Positions 45,537-53,138 of a DNA stretch of 64,000 nt are shown in pieces (position 1 is the stretch's first letter; the number at the start of each line of letters is the position of its first letter). The stretch covers positions 1,798,001 to 1,862,000 of the forward strand of contig NZ_CP011546.1 in assembly GCF_001021065.1 (NCBI RefSeq), read 5' to 3'. A program made the position numbers and the translations under genes. A model generated the notes under the pieces. The model searched no databases. It had not been told where the DNA came from and worked only from the letters and a program-made list of their open reading frames with translations. The DNA is from Corynebacterium uterequi (lineage in GTDB: Bacteria; Actinomycetota; Actinomycetes; Mycobacteriales; Mycobacteriaceae).

Positions 45537-46724
45537 GGCTCAACCCCGCTTACGCGGGGAAAACGGCGTGGTCGCAACGCACCACGATCGGGCGTTGGGC
45601 TCATCCCCGCTTACGCGGGGAAAACTCATCAGTATCGACAAACCAGCGGCCAAGAAAGGGCTCATCCCCGCTTACGCGGGGAAAACGAGTCGCTGCCCGG
45701 GATGCCGTCGAAAATTCGGGGCTCATCCCCGCTTACGCGGGGAAAACATGAGCATGGATAATGGTGCGTCGTTGGATGTGGGCTCATCCCCGCTTACGCG
45801 GGGAAAACTCGACGCCCGGCGAAGAATAGCTAACGCCGGAGGGCTCATCCCCGCTTACGCGGGGAAAACTGCTGAGCCTGTTCGGGGAGCTCGTCGGCTG
45901 GGGGCTCATCCCCGCTTACGCGGGGAAAACACAAGGACGGGTCGAAACGCTCCCAGTTCGTCGGGCTCATCCCCGCTTACGCGGGGAAAACGATCTCGCG
46001 CCCGTCGATGGTTTCATCGATCAGGGCTCATCCCCGCTTACGCGGGGAAAACGCGCGCCGGGCTGTAGGGGGGTGGTTTCCCACGGGCTCATCCCCGCTT
46101 ACGCGGGGAAAACACCAGCAGTGGCAAGCTCCAGGTCCGCACCTGGGGCTCATCCCCGCTTACGCGGGGAAAACTCGGCCCCCGGGTGCGCACCTGGGGG
46201 CCATTCCGGCTCATCCCCGCTTACGCGGGGAAAACCACGGCGCGGGCAGGGGGTGGGTGATGACATGGGGCTCATCCCCGCTTACGCGGGGAAAACTCGG
46301 CGGTGAAAATCATCTCCAGGACGTTGGGGGGCTCATCCCCGCTTACGCGGGGAAAACAGACGACTCATCGAGGAAGGCAATGGCTAGAGAGGCTCATCCC
46401 CGCTTACGCGGGGAAAACGCCATAGCCGCGCGCGAACCCGGCGGGGCCGAGGGCTCATCCCCGCTTACGCGGGGAAAACAGTTTCCCTCGCTCTCTTGGC
46501 GATGGCCCTAAGGGCTCATCCCCGCTTACGCGGGGAAAACGCTGGACCGCCGCCCACCACACGCCGCAGGAATGGCTCATCCCCGCTTACGCGGGGAAAA
46601 CTCTGTAAACTGCTTGAGAAACATGAGGGGGATCCGGCTCATCCCCGCTTACGCGGGGAAAACATCGCCACGCCACGGGTCTGCTTGCTTGTGGTCGGCT
46701 CATCCCCGCTTACGCGGGGAAAAC
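45537..46724 (-). CRISPR. Type I-E CRISPR array, leader-proximal segment (20 repeats)
   Basis: Twenty repeats of 28 bases at 61-base intervals, the same repeat as the distal segment. Nineteen appear identical; only the repeat at 45537, next to the IS, has CTCAACC instead of CTCATCC. Spacers are 33 bases except one of 34 (46602-46635). No 27-base repeats occur here. Because the leader lies at the high-coordinate end, these are the newest spacers. Confidence 0.97.
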
Positions 46725-46824
46725 CCTGCCCAACCTGCGAATATACTAGCAGTGGACCCACTTCTACTACAACTTGGTAGCCACCCAGACGCCGGCACGG
46801 CGCCGGGATACTAGGATCCTCCCC
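46725..46824 (-). promoter_or_regulatory. CRISPR leader with predicted promoter
   Basis: About 100 bases between cas2 and the first repeat. On the minus strand TTGTAG (46772-46767) and TAGTAT (46748-46743) are separated by 18 bases and could be the -35 and -10 elements, placing transcription a few bases before the first repeat. IHF-like sites were not judged. Confidence 0.55.
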
Positions 46825-47172
46825 TTATCGGCCTCGACGTAGACGTCGCGCAGCCGACCATCCAGTTCTCCTATCCTGTTCAGCCGGCTCCGACGAAGCG
46901 GGACGCACCATCAGCTTGATGCCATCAAAATCGGTAGGCTTCCAGCTGTGCCGATGAGTCTGGAATTCCAACCCTTGCTCATTGTTAGACGACTTCACTA
47001 ATAACGCTCGACCATCCTTGCAGAGACTCACCGTGCGTTCCCACAACAGATCTCGTACACGGGCAGAAGGGTTACCCACAAAGACTCCCGGGCTTAGTTC
47101 CATCAGCCACTTCGTCAGGTCCCCGCGAAGACCCGCCGGTACAGCGGTAACTACCAACACAATCACCTCCAA
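46825..47172 (-). CDS. cas2: CRISPR-associated endonuclease Cas2, type I-E
   Basis: A 115-residue protein; Cas2 bridges two Cas1 dimers in the spacer-integration complex. [20 protein letters not shown] and the [18 protein letters not shown] segment match Cas2e, and [20 protein letters not shown] is the family tail. It is about 20 residues longer than E. coli Cas2, with a basic C-terminal tail. The start overlaps the cas1 end by 10 bases. The cas gene block is lower in GC than its surroundings. Confidence 0.93.
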   Translation of the reverse strand: MEVIVLVVTAVPAGLRGDLTKWLMELSPGVFVGNPSARVRDLLWERTVSLCKDGRALLVKSSNNEQGLEFQTHRHSWKPTDFDGIKLMVRPASSEPAEQDRRTGWSAARRLRRGR

Positions 47173-48104
47173 TCACCGGCTTCTCCGCTCCAGTTCGTAC
47201 CGGCAGCCACCAGCTCAAGCTCATTCCACAGAAATAGGTCCACGTCGCAGAACGCATCGGTATCAGGAATATCCATAAGCTCCTGCAGATCTCGAACCAT
47301 CCGCTGAAGAAGCCTCGTGCTAACAACCTTGTCCCGCACACGGTGCCTCACCGACAAGGAATAGCCGTCGTTTCCGGCAACAGCATCAAATGCCGCTGGA
47401 ATCGCTACGTCAGCCTTATAGAGGTCAGCAACGTCATAGACAAACGACCTGTCAGTCCCAGTGTGTATAATTCCCAGAGAAGGAATAAATCCAAGCCCCA
47501 CAATAACCGAGTGGGCGATCCCATACAGTGCTGATGAAGCTTCCGTCAAGGCCTGGTTAATTGGATCACTGGAGGCAAAATCGTTCGGATCGTACACTCT
47601 TCCAGACCAATACACTCCAGTCCTTTTCGCATGTGACGCATACACCCGCTTCATACGGGCACCTTCTCGCCCTCTAAGCTGATTCATCGACAAGGCTGAG
47701 ACATCCTCATCAGGAAATCTCAAAGCGTACATCGCCCGCGCACACTTCAACCGTCGCCGTTGATTACCTCATACTCGGGCGTGGGCCTCAGCGAACTTGG
47801 CAGTCTTGGCTGGAGGCCGCCCGTGAGCGTAATAGCGAACTCCCTTTTCGCCAGCCCAAACAACTGACACTCCTGAGTCACCCAGCAACGCTATAGCACT
47901 ATGGGTAATTCGGGTCCCCGGACCTAACATCAGCACCGCTAAGGTCGTAGCGGGGATGTGCGCCGTTCCTCGAGAGTCCTGGATTGTTAGGGCGTTATTG
48001 TCCCTACCCACCGAGGAACGTTCGACATACAGGAATGAGATTCGACTCTCCATCCGCGTGATCAATTGCCGGTCCAAGGGTTGTTGGCTAGGGTCAGTAG
48101 ACAT
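47163..48104 (-). pseudogene. cas1: CRISPR integrase Cas1, type I-E, interrupted by in-frame TGA
   Basis: Residues 1-111 (ISFLYVERSSVGRDNNALTI, then FAEAHARV) end at TGA (47771-47769). The same frame continues with GNQRRRLKCARAMYALRFPD and runs to the normal end at 47163, giving about 313 codons in all, the family length. Downstream it has QLRGREGARMKRVYASHAKR and FIPSLGIIHTGTDRSFVYDVADLYK with the metal-binding histidine and aspartate. There is no length change, so this is a single nonsense substitution. Without suppression no full Cas1 is made, and new spacers cannot be added. Confidence 0.9.
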
Positions 48105-48111
48105 CGGAGAT

Positions 48112-48786
48112 CTAGCCCTCGCCTACAGACTGAGCCAACGTCAAAAGTCCGCAGCCATAACCTTTGGCTCGCCCCACTCCTTTAACCAATGCTTCACGTA
48201 GCTTTTGTGGATCCACAACCTCAAGTTGTCCACCAAAGCGTGCCGTCAGCAAGGTAACGCGATCCCGAGGACGATCGTCTGCAGGCCCACGTTGGAATCG
48301 CTGGGTCGACTTACCCACTACGAAGGCCGTACTAGCTTCCCGTGGGCCAAAGCTGACACCCATTGCCTCCGCCTTGCGGTGAAGCCAGTCCAACTGACCC
48401 TCCGCACCAATAACGCCGGTGACCCTACCGCGTTCTCCTTTTCCACGGCTTCGACTGACAGTTGGGTTCGCCACGAGCTCGAAATACCAGACCTGACCCC
48501 TCATCAATTGATTCAGAAAACGATCATAGTCCGCGCTGAGCTGGGGCCTAGTATCCCACCCCGCCGTCTCAACAATGTGCGCCGCCGTCGGCTTCTCCGG
48601 CCCCACGATGTACAAAATATGTTCCTGCCCCCTGTTATCCAGACGCCAAAGAACACGTTCCGCACGCTGGTCAATATCGGGGGGAAAACAGGCCATGACA
48701 GCGGCATGAAGCGCATTAGGGTTAGTAAGATACTTCCGCCCTTGACGGCGCGCCGGATTGAGCAAAACTTTACTAAAGGTAGCCAT
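48112..48786 (-). CDS. cas6e: CRISPR RNA endonuclease Cas6e
   Basis: A 224-residue RNase that cuts pre-crRNA at the repeat stem and stays bound to it within Cascade. It has the two-ferredoxin layout of Cas6e: NPNALHAAVMACFP near residue 22-35 with the likely catalytic histidine 27, and the C-terminal glycine-rich loop GVGRAKGYGCGLLTLA. Its start is 1 base from the cas5 stop, so the two are coupled. Confidence 0.93.
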   Translation of the reverse strand: MATFSKVLLNPARRQGRKYLTNPNALHAAVMACFPPDIDQRAERVLWRLDNRGQEHILYIVGPEKPTAAHIVETAGWDTRPQLSADYDRFLNQLMRGQVWYFELVANPTVSRSRGKGERGRVTGVIGAEGQLDWLHRKAEAMGVSFGPREASTAFVVGKSTQRFQRGPADDRPRDRVTLLTARFGGQLEVVDPQKLREALVKGVGRAKGYGCGLLTLAQSVGEG

Positions 48787-49491
48787 CTAGGAAATCACCG
48801 CCTCAAAGAAAGGATCTACGGCAGTACCCTTTGGGTTCATAACCCGTTTCGATCCCGCATAGACAACCGTCCGCCAACCGTACTTGCGATCCTCCTGAGA
48901 ATAGGAAATCGGAACGTCACGACGAAGAACACCGGTTTCGCCAGGCTTCCCATCTCGGTAAATTGGGAGTTCTACGACCTTCCCTCTTTCTCTCTTGTGA
49001 GCCTCAGATGCATACCACGTGTCATGGGCTTTCAGCGCATCCACCACTGGCAAATCATAGATACCGAGATCGAGGTTAACCGGTGCCGGACAGGAACGCC
49101 TACCAAGGAACAACGGAAAAGCAGGCCTTAGAAGCGCGTCTCTCATGCCACACAGGATAGATCTATCCTCCGAACCCACTGCCGCAATAAATGCAGCATC
49201 TGCAAGATAATAGCGATTCACCAAGCTGCTTTCCAGTTTACCCGAATCCTGCCAATTCTGCGATGTCTGAAAATCCCGAAGCAGAGAACCGGATTGATCA
49301 ATACGCACCGCGTAGTCCATGGATACAAGGTCTTCGATTGGGTCTGCCCGCCGGCGTCCTTGGGCGGCGGCTAGCAACCCGATGACACCCGATTTCGTAG
49401 GGCTGTTGCCGGTAGCACGAGTCGCATAGCGTGACTCATCACCCCATGATTGTAACGGCCCCTTTAGCAAGAGCAACAAAGAGTAGCTCAT
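48787..49491 (-). CDS. cas5e: Cascade subunit Cas5e
   Basis: A 234-residue protein that caps the 5' handle of crRNA in Cascade. It begins SLLLLLKGPLQSWGDESRYATRATGNSPTKSG: the first part, with GPLQSWG, is the ferredoxin-like start of Cas5, and the following SPTKSGVIGLLAAAQG is the family signature. It starts three bases after the cas7 stop. Confidence 0.94.
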   Translation of the reverse strand: MSYSLLLLLKGPLQSWGDESRYATRATGNSPTKSGVIGLLAAAQGRRRADPIEDLVSMDYAVRIDQSGSLLRDFQTSQNWQDSGKLESSLVNRYYLADAAFIAAVGSEDRSILCGMRDALLRPAFPLFLGRRSCPAPVNLDLGIYDLPVVDALKAHDTWYASEAHKRERGKVVELPIYRDGKPGETGVLRRDVPISYSQEDRKYGWRTVVYAGSKRVMNPKGTAVDPFFEAVIS

Positions 49492-49494
49492 GGC

Positions 49495-50625
49495 TTACTT
49501 GACCTCGGAACGATCGCACAAGAAGGACTCAACGCGATCGAGCAGTTCTGACATAGTTACCTTCTCGGCCAAATCATGGAACGGCTCGCCGAAATTGTTT
49601 AGCGCGACAACAAAAGCGGCCATCGGCTTCATACCGTAAGCTTCTTCAATGCTCCTCTCCTCACCAGCGAGCTTCTCGGCTGCACGGAGTCTGCGATTAA
49701 CCACGGAGGATTCTACCGGCTCTTCAAAAGCGTTGACCAGGGAGATTGACCGCGTATCCCTGATCGCCACATACATAAGTTCTGGCAGCGTATTGTGCGC
49801 GAACGAGTTCTGCTTGCCGGTAGGAAGAGACTCAGCGAAGGCGGAAATGAAACCTTTCGCGGCAATGATTGCCGCTTCTCCGCTATCCAAGTTCTCGGCA
49901 AGTCCGTCCAAATTCACCGTTGCGAAGCGATAGAGCGTCGAGGACATCATTTGTGTGGTACCGATCATCCCGGCTCCCGTCTCCTCTGCGTCTTCAACCA
50001 CATCGTCGACTGCAGTATAGTAGTCGAATTCCGGTTGGGATTCATGGACGCTCAGGGCGTGGGATACTTGAACAGAAGCGTCAACGTTATACATTGGAGC
50101 ATCCGCGAGCATTCGCCCGAACATAGCAATATCAACGGAATGCTTAGTGTCTAGAATTGCATCGGCTTCCGCCTTTTTAAATTTTTCTCCATTCTTGGCC
50201 ACAATCTCCTCCGCAGCACGATTGATCTGCTCTGGGCTCAAAAATAGGAGATACTTGGTGGTGGGGTATGCTATCTCGTCAATGCCGCCAGCTTCGTCAT
50301 CCTTCTTCTTTGCCACTTCGAGGTCAATTTTAGCGACCTTGAAAAGTTGTTGGACGGCAGCCAACGCCTCAGGCGCGGTGAGTTCACCACTGGCAAGGAC
50401 TCGCTTCACGATCTGCTCTGGCAGCCGCTTGGAACGCAAGCCAACGTCCATACCCTCACTGGTGAGTTCGAAGGACCGCCGAATGGCTCGCTTCCACGAC
50501 TGCGACGAGACACGTTGGCGCGGAACTCCCCCGAAGATTGCTGATTTCGGCGCCCCCATGTCGTCCCGGTTGATCAGGCTGGGAGGGATAGTCTGAAGCG
50601 CGTGGATGTCGATGACGATGGACAT
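49495..50625 (-). CDS. cas7e: Cascade backbone subunit Cas7e (Cse4/CasC)
   Basis: A 376-residue protein that forms the six-subunit backbone along crRNA. The start IDIHALQTIPPSLINRDDMG is followed by PKSAIFGGVPRQRVSSQSWK and later VDIAMFGRMLADAPMYNVDA, both strongly diagnostic for type I-E Cas7. The gene precedes cas5 in the usual operon order and is preceded by GGAAG at 50639. Confidence 0.95.
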   Translation of the reverse strand: MSIVIDIHALQTIPPSLINRDDMGAPKSAIFGGVPRQRVSSQSWKRAIRRSFELTSEGMDVGLRSKRLPEQIVKRVLASGELTAPEALAAVQQLFKVAKIDLEVAKKKDDEAGGIDEIAYPTTKYLLFLSPEQINRAAEEIVAKNGEKFKKAEADAILDTKHSVDIAMFGRMLADAPMYNVDASVQVSHALSVHESQPEFDYYTAVDDVVEDAEETGAGMIGTTQMMSSTLYRFATVNLDGLAENLDSGEAAIIAAKGFISAFAESLPTGKQNSFAHNTLPELMYVAIRDTRSISLVNAFEEPVESSVVNRRLRAAEKLAGEERSIEEAYGMKPMAAFVVALNNFGEPFHDLAEKVTMSELLDRVESFLCDRSEVK

Positions 50626-50694
50626 GATGTGTGGACTTCCTTTCGTCCTTTGGATGAGAAGTGGATGTAGGTATTCAGTAGGATGCTCAGGATT

Positions 50695-51345
50695 TTATGG
50701 TTCCTGTTGCGGTGATTGGGACCGGTAGAAACCCAGCGCAAAGTCTCGTCCCCATGTTAGCTGGATGCTTGGGCGCTTCTTAGGGTTCATGAGTCCCCTG
50801 AGGTCTTGGGCGAATTTGCCATAATCAAAACCAATTTCTTCCGCACGAAGAAGAGTGACCAGAGAACGAACATGGATCATCCGGGCGTCTTCGCTACTTG
50901 CGAGCAACATTGCATCAACTCTGTGCTTAACGGAAGATGACTCCCTTCGGCTACTGAGAACACCGCAGGCATTAGCGAATGTCCTGACCGGAACATGCAT
51001 GGGCATCGTGGCTGATTGCATGTGAACACCGAAAAGGCTGAGCGCGAAGTAAGCGGCACGTTCCGAATCGCTGATCCGATCTCCCTTCCCTACCAAATTT
51101 TCTTCAAATTCAGGGAAAGTTGAATAGATCGTCAATTCTAGGGCCAGCGGATTCTGTTCTAGCTTCAGCCCTGCCCCTCGCCTGAGTTCGGCTAGCCTGG
51201 CCCGGGAAGAGTGATGGGCCGGCGATTGCTTATCTCCCAGGTATGCCCCTTGCAGCCGGCTGCAAGCCGAACTAACTGCAGTACGCAACGGGTCTTTGAA
51301 AACCGACTCGCCGTTCGGTTTCTCACCTTGTTTTGAATTTGCCAT
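50695..51345 (-). CDS. cse2: Cascade small subunit Cse2 (CasB)
   Basis: A 216-residue helical protein; two copies form the belly of Cascade and stabilise the displaced strand. It has RGAGLKLEQNPLALELTIYS and later SAERAAYFALSLFGVH-type residues, and the C-terminal part ends TWGRDFALGFYRS. I chose ATG 51345 because AGGAAAGTGGAG lies just before; a GTG at 51351 is the alternative. It overlaps the cse1 end by about 20 bases. Confidence 0.88.
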   Translation of the reverse strand: MANSKQGEKPNGESVFKDPLRTAVSSACSRLQGAYLGDKQSPAHHSSRARLAELRRGAGLKLEQNPLALELTIYSTFPEFEENLVGKGDRISDSERAAYFALSLFGVHMQSATMPMHVPVRTFANACGVLSSRRESSSVKHRVDAMLLASSEDARMIHVRSLVTLLRAEEIGFDYGKFAQDLRGLMNPKKRPSIQLTWGRDFALGFYRSQSPQQEP

Positions 51346-53023
51346 CTCCACTTTCCTTTCTACTCACATTAACCTTCACAGTCATCGAAAGCTCCTTGTC
51401 CAGCTTTTTAAGCAAGTTCCGATAATAGGTTCCTGCGGAGACTATGCCGGGCCTTGCCCCTTCTCCATTTATAACCATTCGTCCCGACAGAGCTTTAGGT
51501 CCTGCACCACGCAGAAGGATTCTAGCCCTTTCTTCTACTGCAGAACGTACAGTAGCCTCCCAGCTCGCCCGGGCGTTTCTGATCTTCGGGTTTTGGTCCA
51601 GACATTCGGATGTTGGCAGTTCCGCCAGCTTTGTCAACCACTGTAGGAAGGGTTCCTCGAGTTCCGCGAGCAACTCGTCTGTCACCACTGGACGAAATGC
51701 ATAATCCCCTCCTGCGGCAGCAAGTATTTGTCCCGCGTACTGCCCGAGGAAAATTGCACACTCACTCGTCGAACCAGTGATTTCTCGAACGGTGCGACGC
51801 AGGTATCGGGAGTTTTGCAAAAGCAAAACTACCGGCATACCTACGCTTGCCGAGAAAATATTCGCTACCGAGGATGACTGCGATCCGTATTCCACCGAAA
51901 CTAGCTCTATATTCAGCAGCTCGGGGATGCCATCAACCTCGTCAGCCAATGCGGCGAGGTTGGTGAGGGTCGCTGGTCGCTTGGGCGCCTTTTCACGAGC
52001 ACTAAATCCCTCGTCCCCCTCGGCGACCACCAGCGCTTCTAGTGAACGCCACATGGTACGCAGCGGATCGTACGGGCGCGGGTAGTACACATCATGGTTC
52101 TTTTTGGATTTGTTGCTCGAGAATCGGTAGGGAGTCATTGGATCACCAAAGACGTTAGCTCCGGCTTCGGGTATTTTATCACCGTTAGATAGTACAACGG
52201 CAACAATTTTGTCCCTCTCCGGAACGAGGCGCACTCGGCGCGATTGCCAGGTTGCCAGATCAGCGGGTCCTTGTGGTTCGCTTTTCTCCCCAACAGTTTC
52301 TCTTGGCCCTGGACCGTCCGGACTTCGTTCCCAAACAGGACGGTCGTCGAGAGAGCCGAGACACATCGGCGTGGTGTTAAAAATTAACGTCTCGAACAAG
52401 TTTTCGCCAGTGACAACCGTTCCTCCTGTCATTCCACTCCAACCGACTCCAATGGGATAACCTTTCCCACCCTTAACACGGCGGTCCCCAACGGCTCCGG
52501 ATTTAATACCCGAGTAGTCGAAGGCCTGTACATAGACAAGCCATCGTGCCGCCTCCGGGATTGAGAGAGAGCCTTTTGTAGAGCCTGCTCTCATAGTGAA
52601 GTAATCCTGTTGGATCTCCGGGACGATGGTCTCGATACCTTTAACTTCTCCTTTGGCCGTGTTAAGATCAGCCACCTGCATGAAGGGCGTCTCCGTGTCT
52701 AGGAGGTCGAATCGGTCTCGGTACCTTTCTAGGTATTCCAATGCTATCTCGTCACAAGCCTTCTCGCTTAGGGTCCGCCGCGTTTTCTCGAACCAGCGGG
52801 CGTAGCTAAAGGTCCTTCCGGCTTGGACCTTGGCTTCGGGAGAGTGGGCACGCCAGAAAATCGCCAGCAAGAGCCGCAGCACCGCATAGTTCTGCGGCGC
52901 AGAGTCACCCTGCAGGTAGGCCGCCCGGATTTCGCCGGAGAACAGCTGGCACAGGCTGGCCATCTTCCTTTCCCCTTCCGTGGTCACTACCATGATCCAC
53001 GGCTCGTCGATCAACGAGTACAT
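51323..53023 (-). CDS. cse1: Cascade large subunit Cse1 (Cas8e/CasA)
   Basis: A 566-residue protein that recognises the PAM and recruits Cas3. The N-terminus SLIDEPWIMVVTTEGERKMA and the HSPEAK and YLERYRDRFDLLDTETPFMQ segments are typical of Cse1, and GVGWSGMTGGTVVTGENLFE follows. It follows cas3 after 115 bases, so a second promoter may lie there. GC is about 50%, lower than the core. Confidence 0.93.
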   Translation of the reverse strand: MYSLIDEPWIMVVTTEGERKMASLCQLFSGEIRAAYLQGDSAPQNYAVLRLLLAIFWRAHSPEAKVQAGRTFSYARWFEKTRRTLSEKACDEIALEYLERYRDRFDLLDTETPFMQVADLNTAKGEVKGIETIVPEIQQDYFTMRAGSTKGSLSIPEAARWLVYVQAFDYSGIKSGAVGDRRVKGGKGYPIGVGWSGMTGGTVVTGENLFETLIFNTTPMCLGSLDDRPVWERSPDGPGPRETVGEKSEPQGPADLATWQSRRVRLVPERDKIVAVVLSNGDKIPEAGANVFGDPMTPYRFSSNKSKKNHDVYYPRPYDPLRTMWRSLEALVVAEGDEGFSAREKAPKRPATLTNLAALADEVDGIPELLNIELVSVEYGSQSSSVANIFSASVGMPVVLLLQNSRYLRRTVREITGSTSECAIFLGQYAGQILAAAGGDYAFRPVVTDELLAELEEPFLQWLTKLAELPTSECLDQNPKIRNARASWEATVRSAVEERARILLRGAGPKALSGRMVINGEGARPGIVSAGTYYRNLLKKLDKELSMTVKVNVSRKESGDGKFKTR

Positions 53024-53138
53024 ATTGTCCTTTCTCTCAAGTTTTTCCGAAGCACACCGTTCTCCGATGCAAGAGACAACTTAGACGGCAACCCCTCAAG
53101 CCTTCTTTGGCTTAGGATACTTTACTCTAACCCTTTTT

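Noticed and set aside
41102-46814. Many plus-strand open frames across the repeat region (proteins rich in AHPRLRGEN and SSPLTRGK)
   Set aside because: They are translations of CRISPR repeats and spacers in several frames, not genes.
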